Below the pieces are notes generated by a model. That model had not been told where the DNA came from and made no database searches. It was given only the letters and a program-made list of their open reading frames with translations. 64,000 bases of DNA from Streptomyces nigrescens. Lineage in GTDB: Bacteria; Actinomycetota; Actinomycetes; Streptomycetales; Streptomycetaceae. Location of the stretch: contig AP026073.1 of the NCBI GenBank assembly GCA_024349765.1, positions 5,952,001 to 6,016,000 on the forward strand, in the 5' to 3' direction. Positions within the stretch are counted from its first letter, which is position 1, and the number at the start of each line of letters is the position of its first letter. Made by a program: the position numbers and the translations under genes. Below, piece by piece: positions 24,964 through 34,044 of this stretch.

Positions 24964-25800
24964 TCAGCGGCCGACGTCGGCGAGCTTGGCCCTGAGCTGC
25001 AGTACGGACTTGGTGTGGATCTGGCTGACCCTGCTCTCCGTGACCCCGAGGACGTTGCCGATCTCGGCGAGGGTGAGGCCCTCGTAGTAGTAGAGGGTGA
25101 CCACGGTCTTCTCGCGTTCGGGCAGGGTGTTGATGGCGCGGGCGAGCAGTCGCCGGAGTTCGCGGTCCTCGGCGATCTCGACGGGGTTCTCGGCGGCGGT
25201 GTCCTCGAGGGTGTCCATCAGGCTGAGCCGTTCGCCGCCCTCGCCGCCGACGTGCAGCAGCTCTTCGAGGGCAACCACATTGGCCAGGGACAGCTGGCTG
25301 AACACGCCGTGCAGCTCCTCCAGGGCGATGCCCATCTCCTCGGCGACCTCGGCCTCGGTCGGGGTGCGGCGCAGTTGCGCTTCGAGGGTGGCGTAGGCGC
25401 GCTCGACGGCGCGGGCCTTCTGGCGTACGGAGCGGGGGATCCAGTCCAGGGCGCGCAGTTCGTCGATCATGGCGCCGCGGATGCGCGTGATGGCGTAGGT
25501 CTCGAACTTGATGGAGCGTTCGGGGTCGAACTTCTCGATGGCGTCGATCAGTCCGAACACTCCGGAGGAGACGAAGTCGGCCTGTTCGACGTTGGGTGGC
25601 AGGCCGACGCTGACGCGGCCGGCGACGTACTTGACGAGCGGCGAGTAGTGCAGGATCAGCTGTTCCCGCAGCCGCCCGTCGCCGGATGCCTTGTAGGAGC
25701 GCCACAGCTCGTCGAGTGAGGTGGGCGGGGCGGGGCGCACGCTGCCGCGTGCGGCAGGTGGTACTGCCGCACGGTCAGACCCGGAGGTGTGCTGGGGCAT
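24964..25800 (-). CDS. whiG: RNA polymerase sigma factor WhiG
   Basis: A 278-residue FliA-class sigma factor that commits aerial hyphae to sporulation in Streptomyces. Region 2 has [20 protein letters not shown] and [20 protein letters not shown] with the -10 recognition stretch [20 protein letters not shown]. Region 3 starts at [11 protein letters not shown]. Region 4 has [20 protein letters not shown] and the helix-turn-helix [20 protein letters not shown] (about 245-265). ATG 25800. Its known targets are whiH and whiI, and RsiG restrains it; neither is in this window. Confidence 0.97.
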   Translation of the reverse strand: MPQHTSGSDRAAVPPAARGSVRPAPPTSLDELWRSYKASGDGRLREQLILHYSPLVKYVAGRVSVGLPPNVEQADFVSSGVFGLIDAIEKFDPERSIKFETYAITRIRGAMIDELRALDWIPRSVRQKARAVERAYATLEAQLRRTPTEAEVAEEMGIALEELHGVFSQLSLANVVALEELLHVGGEGGERLSLMDTLEDTAAENPVEIAEDRELRRLLARAINTLPEREKTVVTLYYYEGLTLAEIGNVLGVTESRVSQIHTKSVLQLRAKLADVGR

Positions 25801-26161
25801 TCGTCGCCTTGAGCCGTTCTGCCGAGACGCGGGTGGATGGATGTGTGAGGGATGAATTGGGTGTGAGCGTAGCGTGACCGGAGCGTTGCGGTCCGCGAGG
25901 AGGGCGAGTTCGGGCGTGCGCAGATACGTTCCGCTGCCCGCACCTCAGGGTTACCTCGTACGGCGTGTCGACGCGTGTGTGCGATGCCGGGCGTGCGCCG
26001 GTGGCGAGGCGTGGGGGTGGACGCGGCGACGGGGCGGGCGTGATGTCGTGTGCCCGCCGCGCACTATCGCTGTTGCACCGTGGGCCGGACACGGGTCACG
26101 AAGCACGGCAAAACTGGATTCTGCGGTCATTCCCCTCACCCTTTCACCCGTTCGCCCCAGG

Positions 26162-27514
26162 TCAAGTACCGCCTCGCCGGGAACCGTCGGTCGTCTCGGC
26201 GCGTCGGGCCAACTCCCAGCCGTCACCGCACCTTTGAACGAATCCGAGGGACTGCAGCTCGAAGAGTTTGTTGTGGGCGATGTCGCGGGTCGTGCCGGCT
26301 TCCCGCGCGAGATGACCGGTGCCCGCGCTTCCGCGCGCGGGCAGTGCCTCCAGTACGCGGGTTGCGACGGGGTCGAGGAGGTCGCGGAGGTGGGTCGGTC
26401 CGCGCCGCTCGGGGGCGAGGTCGCCGATGCTGCCGACGAGTTCGATGACCTCGTCGGCGTCGGTGACCAGGGCGGCCTCGCCGCGCAGGAGTTGGTGCAC
26501 TCCGGCGGACAGGCCGCTGGTGACGGGGCCGGGCATGCCCATCGTGAAGCGCCCGAGGGCGAGCGCGCGGCGGGCGGTGACGAGCGAGCCGCTGCGGAGT
26601 TCGGCCTCCACGACGACGGTGCCCCGGGTGAGGGCGGCGATCACGCGGTTGCGCTGGACGAAGCGGCTGCGGGTGGGGTGGTCGCCGGGTGGTAACTCGG
26701 CGATGACCAGGCCCTGTTCGGTGATGCGGTCGATCAACTCGGTGTGGCCGCGCGGGTAGGCGTAGTCGACGCCGCAGGCGAGTACGGCGATGGTGGCGCC
26801 GTTGGCGGCCAACGCGCCGCGGTGGGCCGCGCCGTCGACGCCGTACGCGGCCCCGGATGCGACGGCCCAGCCGCGCTCGGCGAGCCCGGCGCTGAGGGTG
26901 GTGGCGAGGTGGGCGCCGTATTCGGTGCAGGCCCGGGCGCCGACGACAGCGACGGAGCGCAGCGCCCAGAGCCGGAGGTGGGCCCTGCCGCGCACCCAGA
27001 GGCCGATGGGGCGGGCGTCGCCGAGGTCGTCGAGCTGGCTGGGCCATTCCTCGTCGCCGGGGCAGAGGAACCGGCCGCCGAGTGCGGCGACGGCGGCGAG
27101 GTCCTCGGCGGGGCGGGCTCGTGCGGCGCGCAGCCGGAGGCCGGCGAGCTTGGTCCGGCCGGCGCCCGGGGGCGGGGCCGCGTCGTCGTCGGTGAGCGCG
27201 TGCAGCAGGGCTACCGGGCCCACGTCGTTCAGCCAGCGGCCGGCGGTTTCGTCGCCCGGTTCGAGGATCCGGGTGAGGGCGGCGCGGGCGCTGCGGTGTG
27301 GTTCGTAGAGCGGGTGGGGAGTGGGTGGGTGGCCGGGTGGGTGAGTGCGGTCCGGTGGGGTCGTGGGGCGGGGTGACGGGCCGTCTGTGGCGTCGGCGGG
27401 TGTCCGGTGATTCCGGTCGTTGGGGTTCGGGTCGGTGTTGCTGCCTGTGAGAGGGCCTTCGGTGTCGGGGGCCGGGCCGGGAGTGGCGAAGCCCCATTCG
27501 TCGAGTCCGGTCAT
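26162..27514 (-). CDS. dprA: DNA-processing protein DprA/Smf
   Basis: A 450-residue DprA, a Rossmann-fold protein that loads RecA on incoming single-stranded DNA. The first 110 residues or so are a Pro/Thr/Asp-rich extension. The core has the nucleotide-binding motif GARACTEYG (about 195) and SGAAYGVDGAAHRGALAANG (about 222-241). VEAELRSGSLVTARRALALG follows, and a winged-helix domain sits at the C-terminus (TTRDIAHNKLFELQSLGFV). It is downstream of the YifB and YraN genes. The 360-base gap to whiG shows no gene. Confidence 0.93.
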   Translation of the reverse strand: MTGLDEWGFATPGPAPDTEGPLTGSNTDPNPNDRNHRTPADATDGPSPRPTTPPDRTHPPGHPPTPHPLYEPHRSARAALTRILEPGDETAGRWLNDVGPVALLHALTDDDAAPPPGAGRTKLAGLRLRAARARPAEDLAAVAALGGRFLCPGDEEWPSQLDDLGDARPIGLWVRGRAHLRLWALRSVAVVGARACTEYGAHLATTLSAGLAERGWAVASGAAYGVDGAAHRGALAANGATIAVLACGVDYAYPRGHTELIDRITEQGLVIAELPPGDHPTRSRFVQRNRVIAALTRGTVVVEAELRSGSLVTARRALALGRFTMGMPGPVTSGLSAGVHQLLRGEAALVTDADEVIELVGSIGDLAPERRGPTHLRDLLDPVATRVLEALPARGSAGTGHLAREAGTTRDIAHNKLFELQSLGFVQRCGDGWELARRAETTDGSRRGGT

Positions 27515-27521
27515 GGGTCGG

Positions 27522-29192
27522 TCAGTCCTGGTTCCGGGTGGCTGGTGGGCGGGTGGGTGCGGTGTCGTGGGCGGCCCCGCGGGTGTCGCTGCCCACGGTG
27601 GTCAGGGCGCCGCGTCGTACGCCGGTGCGGAGTTCCCGGGCCCAGTTGACGTCTTCGCTGGTGGGGCGGTCACGGCCGGCCAGGTCGGCGGCGGTCCAGG
27701 CGACGCGGAGGACGCGGTCGAGTCCGCGGGCGGTGAGGAGGCCGCATTCGAGGTCGCGTTCCGCCTGGGCGAGGGCGCCGGGGTGGGCCTGCCAGCGGGT
27801 GCGGAGTTCGTGGCCGGGTACCTCGCTGTTGGTGTGCCAGGGGGTGCCGGCGAGGCGGGCCGCGGCGCGTTCGCGGGCGGCTCGTACGCGGTCGGCCACG
27901 GTCGCACTGGATTCGGTGCCCCGGCTCAGTGCGATGAGCTCGGAGCGGGCGACCGGTTCCACGGCGATGCGCAGGTCGACCCGGTCCATCAGGGGGCCGG
28001 AGAGGCGGGCGCGGTAGCGGCGGATGGAGGAGGGGCGGCATTCGCAGCCGCCGCCGAGGGTGCCGTGCCGTCCGCAGGGGCAGGGGTTGGCGGCGAGGGC
28101 CAGGAGGAAGCGGGCCGGCATGCGGATCATGCCGGCGGCCCGGGCGACGACGACATGGCCGGATTCCAGGGGCTGACGCAGGGCGTCGAGGACGCTGGGC
28201 CTGCATTCGGCGGCCTCGTCCACGAAGAGGACTCCGTGGTGGGCGAGGGATACCGCGCCGGGGCGGGGCAGTCCGGTGCCGCCGCCGACGAGGGAGGCCA
28301 TGGTCGCGGAGTGGTGTGGGGCGCAGTAGGGCGGCCGGTCGACCAGCGGCTGTCCGGGTGGGAGGGTGCCGGCGACGGAGTGGACGGCGGTGACCTCCAG
28401 CGATTCCTTGGGGGTGAGGGGTGGCAGCAGTCCGGGGAGGCGCTCGGCGAGCATGGTTTTGCCGGCGCCGGGCGGTCCCTTGAAGAAGATGTGGTGGCGT
28501 CCGGCGGCGGCCACCTCCAGGGCGCGGCGGGCGGTGTGCTGACCTGCGACGTCGGCGAGGTCGGGGACGTGGTCGCCGCGCGGCAGGCCGGCGCCGGTAC
28601 CCGTGCCGGGCACGACCAGGCCCGCCAGCAGCGGGTCGGGGCGGCCTTCCTCCAGGCCGTCTTCCTCTTCGGGTACCGGTTCGTCGGCGAGGACGGCGAT
28701 GAGCTGGCGCAGGCTGCGGACGCCGAGGACGGAGATGCCGGGGACGAGGGAGGCCTCGGCGGCGGTCCGTTCGGGGACGACGACCTGGCGGTACCCGGCG
28801 TCGGCGGCGGCCAGGACGGCGGGGAGGACGCCGCGTACGGGCCGGACCCGGCCGTCCAGGCCCAGTTCGCCGATCATCATGAGGTCGGTGAGTTCGCGGG
28901 GGTCGAGGCGCTCGGCGGCGCCCAGGACGGCGCAGGCGACGGCCAGGTCGAAGCCGCTGCCGCCCTTGGGGACGGAGGCCGGGCTGAGGCCGACGGTGAG
29001 CTTCTTCTGTGGCCATTCGGCGCCGGAATTGACGACGGCGGCGCGCACGCGGTCCCGGGATTCGATGAGGCTCTTGTCGGGGAGTCCGACGAGGGTGAAG
29101 GCGGCGACGCCGGGTTCGAGGTCGGCCTGGACCTCGACGACGACTCCTTCGACGCCGACCAGGGCGACCGAGCACGTACGGGCGAATCCCAT
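27522..29192 (-). CDS. YifB/ComM family Mg-chelatase-like AAA ATPase
   Basis: A 556-residue AAA+ protein of the ComM/YifB family; in Vibrio ComM is a branch-migration helicase used in natural transformation. The N-terminal ChlI-like domain has FTLVGLPDKSLIESRDRVRA and GLSPASVPKGGSGFDLAVA. The ATPase has Walker A GPPGAGKTM (about 242-250), Walker B VLFVDEAAE (about 318), and a C-rich NPCPCGRHG (about 370) followed by CECRPS. RYRARLSGPLMDRVDLRI carries the arginine finger region. ATG 29192 abuts the yraN stop. Confidence 0.93.
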   Translation of the reverse strand: MGFARTCSVALVGVEGVVVEVQADLEPGVAAFTLVGLPDKSLIESRDRVRAAVVNSGAEWPQKKLTVGLSPASVPKGGSGFDLAVACAVLGAAERLDPRELTDLMMIGELGLDGRVRPVRGVLPAVLAAADAGYRQVVVPERTAAEASLVPGISVLGVRSLRQLIAVLADEPVPEEEDGLEEGRPDPLLAGLVVPGTGTGAGLPRGDHVPDLADVAGQHTARRALEVAAAGRHHIFFKGPPGAGKTMLAERLPGLLPPLTPKESLEVTAVHSVAGTLPPGQPLVDRPPYCAPHHSATMASLVGGGTGLPRPGAVSLAHHGVLFVDEAAECRPSVLDALRQPLESGHVVVARAAGMIRMPARFLLALAANPCPCGRHGTLGGGCECRPSSIRRYRARLSGPLMDRVDLRIAVEPVARSELIALSRGTESSATVADRVRAARERAAARLAGTPWHTNSEVPGHELRTRWQAHPGALAQAERDLECGLLTARGLDRVLRVAWTAADLAGRDRPTSEDVNWARELRTGVRRGALTTVGSDTRGAAHDTAPTRPPATRNQD

Positions 29193-29786
29193 TCAGGCCA
29201 CCCCTCGCACATGCTCGACGGACGGGGCGCCGCGGGTGGGCAGGACGACTCCGATGACATCGATCCGGACGCCGCCGGGCGGTGGGCCGCCGTGGCGTTG
29301 CATCCAGCGTTCGGCCAGCGTGCGGAGGCGGGCGGTCTTCTCGGGGCGGACGGCGGCCATGGGGTGTTCGTACCGGCCGGCGCGGCGGGTTTTGACCTCG
29401 CAGATCACCAGGGTGTCGCGGTCGGCGGCGACGAGGTCGATCTCGCCCTCCCGGCAGCGCCAGTTACGGGCCAGGATCCGCATGCCGGCCTTGATGAGGA
29501 GCCGGGCGGCCAGGTCTTCGCCGTAGCGGCCGAGGGCGCGTCGCCGGACGTCGGTGCGTGGATGCGCGGTCGTTGCCGGGGGTGCGGTCGTTGCTGGGGG
29601 GCGCCGCTTTCGGGTCGTCCCGGGGCGGGGCGGCGGTGCGGTCGTCTTGGGTTTCGCGGGTGCCGTCTTGGGTTTCGCGGGTGCCGGGAGTGCCGCTGGT
29701 GTCGCGTGTGGCGCGCGGATCGGGCGGGGCGTGGGCGGGGTCTGGGTGTCGGGTCCGGCCTGGTGCCGGGCGTGCGTGGCGTTCAT
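29193..29786 (-). CDS. yraN: YraN (UPF0102) family protein with long proline-rich N-terminus
   Basis: About 197 residues. The C-terminal 115 form the conserved UPF0102 endonuclease-like fold: [40 protein letters not shown] (the G-EIDLVA motif) and [10 protein letters not shown] with the PD-(D/E)XK-like EVK. The first 80 residues are a Pro/Ala/Lys/Thr-rich extension absent in typical YraN (about 120 residues), partly encoded by a 21-bp tandem duplication (29644-29685). ATG 29786 follows GGAGGTGG. The cluster yraN-yifB-dprA is common in actinobacteria; the enzymatic role of YraN is not established. Confidence 0.85.
   Translation of the reverse strand: MNATHARHQAGPDTQTPPTPRPIRAPHATPAALPAPAKPKTAPAKPKTTAPPPRPGTTRKRRPPATTAPPATTAHPRTDVRRRALGRYGEDLAARLLIKAGMRILARNWRCREGEIDLVAADRDTLVICEVKTRRAGRYEHPMAAVRPEKTARLRTLAERWMQRHGGPPPGGVRIDVIGVVLPTRGAPSVEHVRGVA
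29644..29685. repeat. 21-bp perfect tandem duplication inside yraN
   Basis: Bases 29644-29664 and 29665-29685 are identical and keep the reading frame. They encode a repeated Pro-Ala-Lys-Pro-Lys-Thr unit in the N-terminal extension. Confidence 0.9.
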
Positions 29787-29958
29787 CGGTACCACCTCCG
29801 GCACCGACTGTGACTCCCCCGCCCGGAAGTATTGGATCTTGGTGGACAACCGGCCGGTTGTGGATAACTCGCTCACCCGGGCGAGTGAAGGCGGCCGCGC
29901 GCCCCGCTCCACGCGGCCGCTTGGAGAGCACCGGTCGTCGACTGCTCGGGCGCGCCGA

Positions 29959-30267
29959 TCAGCTGCCGGGAAGCTCCAGGTCGCTCTTGTTGAGCTCTTC
30001 GATGTTCACGTCCTTGAATGTGAGGACGCGCACCTGCTTGACGAATCGGGCCGGCCGGTACATGTCCCAGACCCAGGCGTCCGCCATCGAGACCTCGAAG
30101 AAGACCTCGCCCTGGACGGAGTGCACCTGCATTTCGTAGTCATTGGTGAGGTAGAAGCGACGCTCGGTCTCGATCACATATTTGAACAGCCCGACGACGT
30201 CGCGGTACTCCCGGTAGAGCTTCAGCTCCATCTCGGTCTCGTACTTTTCGAGGTCCTCGGCGCTCAT
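29959..30267 (-). CDS. DUF2469 family conserved actinobacterial protein
   Basis: A 102-residue acidic protein, [20 protein letters not shown] followed by [20 protein letters not shown] and the tryptophan-bearing [17 protein letters not shown]. It matches the DUF2469 family that sits near rnhB, yraN and signal peptidase genes in actinobacteria. Its function is not known. It lies between the Nudix gene and yraN on the same strand, and composition suggests a soluble cytoplasmic protein. Confidence 0.85.
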   Translation of the reverse strand: MSAEDLEKYETEMELKLYREYRDVVGLFKYVIETERRFYLTNDYEMQVHSVQGEVFFEVSMADAWVWDMYRPARFVKQVRVLTFKDVNIEELNKSDLELPGS

Positions 30268-30305
30268 GGCAGATCCCCTTCAGCCGTGCGTCCCCCTATT
30301 GTGCG

Positions 30306-30842
30306 TCAGGCCCGCTCGGTCTCCAGGAGCACCGGCGCACTCGGGGGCCCTTCGTCGAGCAGTGTGCGCAGCAGCTCGGCGAGTCTGGTCGGGTACACCG
30401 TCTCATGCGAGGCGGAGAGTTCCTCCGAAGTCCACCACTTCAGTCCCGAGACGCTGCGTCGTTCCAGGGCCGTCTGTCCTCCCATGTGGGTGGCAGTCCG
30501 GTCGGTTCTCGCCAGGTAGTACCACTCGTCCTGTTCCCAGCGTCGTCCGTCGAAGGGGAAGGTGCAGTGCCGCTTCCACAGGACGGGGCCGAGGACGACG
30601 CCGGTGATGCCGGTCTCCTCGGCGAGTTCCCGGCGGGCGGCTTCCTCCCGGGTCTCCTCGCCTTCCAGGCCGCCACCAGGGGTGAACCACCAGGTGTCGG
30701 TCGGGTCGTCCGGTTCGAAGCCGTGGAGGAGCAGGATCCGGTCGTCGGGGTCGAGGAGGATGACGCGGGAGACCTGGCGCGCCGCGACGGCCGGCTCGGC
30801 CTCCGTCCTCAGCCCGTCTTCCGGGTTCGGCCGCTCAGGCAC
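30306..30842 (-). CDS. Nudix hydrolase
   Basis: A 178-residue Nudix enzyme. The Nudix box GX5EX7REUXEEXGU is fully present as GGLEGEETREEAARRELAEE followed by TGI (about 57-79). Substrates in the family are nucleoside diphosphates linked to another group; which one is not shown here. The GTG start overlaps the sipZ-like stop by eight bases, so it belongs to the same transcript. In S. lividans a mutT-like gene follows sipZ in the same way, from memory. Confidence 0.88.
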   Translation of the reverse strand: MPERPNPEDGLRTEAEPAVAARQVSRVILLDPDDRILLLHGFEPDDPTDTWWFTPGGGLEGEETREEAARRELAEETGITGVVLGPVLWKRHCTFPFDGRRWEQDEWYYLARTDRTATHMGGQTALERRSVSGLKWWTSEELSASHETVYPTRLAELLRTLLDEGPPSAPVLLETERA

Positions 30843-31563
30843 GTTGGCGCCCCTTGCGGCGGGCGATCGGGCCGTAGGCCGCGCCGCCGAGGATGAGGAC
30901 CGCCCCGGCCACTATGGCAAGGGCGATGGGCTGGATGGGTCCCGGCTGGGAGGTGCCGCCGGGGAGGGCCGAGAAGGCGGCCGGGCGCTGCATCATGCCG
31001 ACGCTGCCGAGCGGCCAGGCGCGGGCGTCGACCCGGGCGGCGACGGCGCCGCGCGGCACCGAGCCGTGGTCGCCGTCGGTGAGGTGGACGCGGGAGTCGA
31101 GGGAGTCGCTGCGGTGGTCGCCGAGCAGGAAGAGCTGGCCGGTGGGCACCTTGGCCTTGAAGCCGATGGGCGAGGCGGGGCCGCTGCCCTGCAGATACGG
31201 TTCCTCGATGGGGGTGCCGTTGACGGTCAGCCGGCCCTGCTTGGTGCAGCAGGCGACCTTGTCGCCGCCGACGCCGACGACGCGCTTGACCATCGGCAGG
31301 TCGCCCCAGGTGGAGTCCTTGAAGACGACGATGTCGCCGCGGCGTATCTCGGAGCCGTCCACCTTCTCGGCGATGACCCGGGCCCCGGCCGCGATCGTCG
31401 GCGACATCGAATCGGTCGGCACCGTATAGGGGCGGTAGGTCAGGGCCGCCCATACGAAGCCGCCGAGGAACAGCACACAGCCGGCGGCCACCGCGAGACC
31501 GGACAGCACACTGCCCGCCGTCCGGCTGCGGCCATCGGTCCTGCGTTCCGTACTGCTGCTCAT
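30835..31563 (-). CDS. sipZ: Type I signal peptidase (SipZ-like)
   Basis: A 242-residue membrane serine/lysine peptidase that removes Sec and Tat signal peptides. N-terminal TM helix at about 20-42, catalytic serine in TVPTDSMSPTI (about S52), lysine in MVKRVVGVGGDKV (about K92), and box E GDHRSDSLDS (about 148). A second TM helix is at the C-terminus (IALAIVAGAVLILGGAAYGP). It is the most divergent of the four tandem paralogues and has a 312-base gap upstream, as expected for sipZ, which in S. lividans starts its own operon. Confidence 0.88.
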   Translation of the reverse strand: MSSSTERRTDGRSRTAGSVLSGLAVAAGCVLFLGGFVWAALTYRPYTVPTDSMSPTIAAGARVIAEKVDGSEIRRGDIVVFKDSTWGDLPMVKRVVGVGGDKVACCTKQGRLTVNGTPIEEPYLQGSGPASPIGFKAKVPTGQLFLLGDHRSDSLDSRVHLTDGDHGSVPRGAVAARVDARAWPLGSVGMMQRPAAFSALPGGTSQPGPIQPIALAIVAGAVLILGGAAYGPIARRKGRQRA

Positions 31564-31874
31564 CCCAGCGCTCCCACCCCGCAGGCCCGGCCCGCGTCGA
31601 AGATCCGGGACGGCACCTTACCTGGGGTTACGCCCTGCGGTCAGTACCTGGGGCCGGGCCCGCGGTCCCGTTCCGCGGACGCCCCCACCCCCACCAAGCC
31701 AACCATCCCCAAGGCCCCCGTCCCGGGAGAAGCCCCCACCAGCCCCGGCAAAACGGCGTACGAGAAGCCCCCGAAGTCCCCACCAGACCTCCCAAAACGC
31801 CGACTGCCCGGGACTCGCCCGGGCAGTCACCACCGGGTGGCACCCACAGGCACCACCCGGCCACACCTCACGCG
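31564..31874. other. Gap between sipY- and sipZ-like genes with two hairpins
   Basis: GACTGCCCGGG and CCCGGGCAGTC (31802-31812 and 31818-31828) form an 11-bp perfect stem just after the sipY-like stop, in its transcription direction. CCGGGTGG and CCACCCGG form a second stem nearby (about 31834-31858). The remainder, 31660-31800, is C-rich low-complexity sequence and should include the sipZ promoter. No gene is supported. Confidence 0.65.
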
Positions 31875-32981
31875 CTACTCCCGGCCGCCCTCCGGGCCGG
31901 CCCCCGCGGGCGTACCGGCGTCCCCGGCCGCACCCACGCTCGCTCCCGCGGCCTGCCTCCGCCGCCGCCACAGCACCAGCGGTACCGCACCGGCCAGCCC
32001 GAGGGCCGCCGGGGCCGCTGCCATGGCCTTGTCGAGGCCGGGCTGGTCGAAGGTGTCCGGGACCGGCAGGGTCGCCCAGCGGTTGACCGGCCAGGCGATG
32101 GTGAAGGCGCGGCCGACGACCTCGTCCTCCGAGACCGTGCCGCGACCCTTGAGGTTCTGGTGGTAGCGGGAGTCGAGGGAGTCGTCGCGGTGGTCGCCCA
32201 TCACCCAGATCCGGCCCTTGGGGACGTGGATCGGGCCGAACGCGCGGTCACCGCACGGGGTGGCGCCGGGGAAGATGTACGAGCTCTCCTTGAGCGCCTT
32301 GCCGTTGACCTTGACCGGGCCGCTGCCGTGGCACTCGACGGTGTCGCCGCCGACCGCGATGACCCGCTTGATCAGGTCCTTCTCCTCGGCCGAGGGCATC
32401 AGCCCGATGAAGCTGAGGACCTTCTGCACGGGGTTGGGCTCGGGGGTCGGCGTTTCGTTCAGCCAGCCGCCCGGGTCGTGGAAGACGACGACCTCACCGC
32501 GCTGCGGTTTCGCGCCGAACCAGGGCGTCAGCTTGTCGACCAGCACCCGGTCCCCGCGCTGCAGAGTGTCCTGCATCGAGTCGGACGGGATGGAGAACGC
32601 CTGGACCAGGAACGTCTTGATCAGCAGCGCGAGGAGCAGGGCGATCCCGATCAGAATCGGCAGCTCTTTCCAGAAGGCGCGCGGCTTCTTGCCCTTCTTC
32701 ATGCTGCCGACGGTCTCCTCACCCGCTGGTCCGTCCGTCGCACCGGAGCCGCCGGACGGATCCGGTGCGCCGGCACCGTCCGGCTTGTCCAGGGCCACCG
32801 GGCCCTGCGACCGCGTCCGTGCGGCGGCCGGTGACTGCGGCCGTGACGGCTCTGACTCCGCTCGTGACTGTGTTGGTGACTGGGGCACGGAACTCGCCGC
32901 CGGCTGCGGGGTCTCACCGCGCCGTGCCGGCTCTTCGGGCTCTCCGGTTCCGGACCGCGCGCCGACCGCCAAGTCCCCCAC
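31875..32981 (-). CDS. sipY: Type I signal peptidase (SipY-like)
   Basis: 368 residues. A long hydrophilic N-terminus (about 110 residues) precedes the TM anchor (ILIGIALLLALLIKTFLVQA). Catalytic motifs are FSIPSDSMQDTL (Ser about 136) and DLIKRVIAVGGDTVEC (Lys about 204); box E is GDHRDDSLDS. A C-terminal TM helix is followed by a basic stretch (LWRRRRQ). The start is a GTG at 32981 after GAGGAGC. It overlaps the preceding sip gene by 68 bases. SipY is the main processing enzyme in S. lividans according to published work as I remember it. Confidence 0.88.
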   Translation of the reverse strand: MGDLAVGARSGTGEPEEPARRGETPQPAASSVPQSPTQSRAESEPSRPQSPAAARTRSQGPVALDKPDGAGAPDPSGGSGATDGPAGEETVGSMKKGKKPRAFWKELPILIGIALLLALLIKTFLVQAFSIPSDSMQDTLQRGDRVLVDKLTPWFGAKPQRGEVVVFHDPGGWLNETPTPEPNPVQKVLSFIGLMPSAEEKDLIKRVIAVGGDTVECHGSGPVKVNGKALKESSYIFPGATPCGDRAFGPIHVPKGRIWVMGDHRDDSLDSRYHQNLKGRGTVSEDEVVGRAFTIAWPVNRWATLPVPDTFDQPGLDKAMAAAPAALGLAGAVPLVLWRRRRQAAGASVGAAGDAGTPAGAGPEGGRE

Positions 32982-34044
32982 GTCTGCTCCTCACTCCACG
33001 CACTCGCCCGCCCGTCAACCGGTGCAGGCCCACCACTCCCATAACGAGCGGGAGTTCCGCAGGGGTCGGGAGTACGGTCAAACTCTCGGGTGACAGCCTA
33101 TGCGGCACGCCCGCCGCGGACGCCTTGGCGCCCGGCGCGTCGCGCACCGTCCCGAACGTGTCCGGTTCTTCCAGGCGCCGCCAGTGGCTGAACGGCCAGG
33201 CGATCACCACTGCCCGGCCCACGACGTTGTCCTCCGAGACCGTGCCACGGTACGGCTCGTCCAGGTGGAAGCGCGAATCCGCGGAGTCCGAACGGTGGTC
33301 GCCCATCACGAAGATCCGGCCGGTGGGGACGTTGACGGTGAACTTGATCTGGGACGGCGGATTGCCCGGATGGATGTACGGCTCGGTGAGCGGGCTGCCG
33401 TTGACCGTCACCCGGCCCTGCTTGTCACAGCATTTGACGGTGTCGCCGCCGACCGCCACGACCCGCTTGATCAGGTCCTGCTCGTCGGCCGACGGCAGCA
33501 GCCCGATGAAGGTCATGGCGTCCTTGACCGGCTGGAAGGCGCCTGCGTCGTCCGTGGGCTGGTGCTGCTCGCCCTTGAGCCAGCCTCCGGGGTCCTTGAA
33601 GACCACGACGTCGCCGCGTTCCGGCTTGGAGCCGAACCAGGGGGTGAGCTTGTCGACCAGCACCCGGTCGCCGATCCTGATCGTCTGCTCCATGGAGCCG
33701 GACGGGATGACGAAGGCCTGGACGAGGAACGTCTTCAGTACGAGGGCGATGGCCAGCGCCACGCCCACCAGGATGGGGATTTCCTTGAGGTAGGAGCGCT
33801 GCCTGCGGCGCTTGATGCGCTTGGCCTGGCGGCGCCGTTCGGCCCGCCCGCCGGTCGCCGGGCGCCGCGGCGTGGTACCTCCGCCACGTCCGCCCGCCGG
33901 GGCCTCCCCGGGCGCTGCGGTGTCGCCGTACGCGCCGTCCCCGTCGCCGTACGCACCGCTGCCCGCGTCGTGTGCGCCGCCGGTCCCGCGTCCGGTCCCG
34001 CTGCCGCCCTGGCGCCCGTGCCGGGGGCGTCCGCGGCTACCCAT
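32914..34044 (-). CDS. sipX: Type I signal peptidase (SipX-like)
   Basis: 376 residues. The first 85 are Gly/Arg-rich and end in RRRQAKRIKRRRQRS ahead of the TM helix (LVGVALAIALVLKTFLVQAF). Catalytic Ser in VIPSGSMEQTI (about 120), Lys in DLIKRVVAVGGDTVKC (about 190), box E GDHRSDSADS. The C-terminal part after about 310 has a weak hydrophobic segment and a basic tail, longer than usual because its 3' end overlaps the next gene by 68 bases. It overlaps the SipW-like stop by eight bases. Confidence 0.88.
   Translation of the reverse strand: MGSRGRPRHGRQGGSGTGRGTGGAHDAGSGAYGDGDGAYGDTAAPGEAPAGGRGGGTTPRRPATGGRAERRRQAKRIKRRRQRSYLKEIPILVGVALAIALVLKTFLVQAFVIPSGSMEQTIRIGDRVLVDKLTPWFGSKPERGDVVVFKDPGGWLKGEQHQPTDDAGAFQPVKDAMTFIGLLPSADEQDLIKRVVAVGGDTVKCCDKQGRVTVNGSPLTEPYIHPGNPPSQIKFTVNVPTGRIFVMGDHRSDSADSRFHLDEPYRGTVSEDNVVGRAVVIAWPFSHWRRLEEPDTFGTVRDAPGAKASAAGVPHRLSPESLTVLPTPAELPLVMGVVGLHRLTGGRVRGVRSRRGGLGGRRAVRNRRARRAGTAR

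Noticed and set aside
27420-29813. A 797-codon plus-strand frame over dprA, yifB and yraN
   Set aside because: Antisense shadow with a Gly/Asp/Val-rich composition, no start signal and no motif.
29787-29912. Longer yraN start at 29912
   Set aside because: The ATG at 29786 has GGAGGTGG in front, and the longer form adds residues with no similarity to the family.
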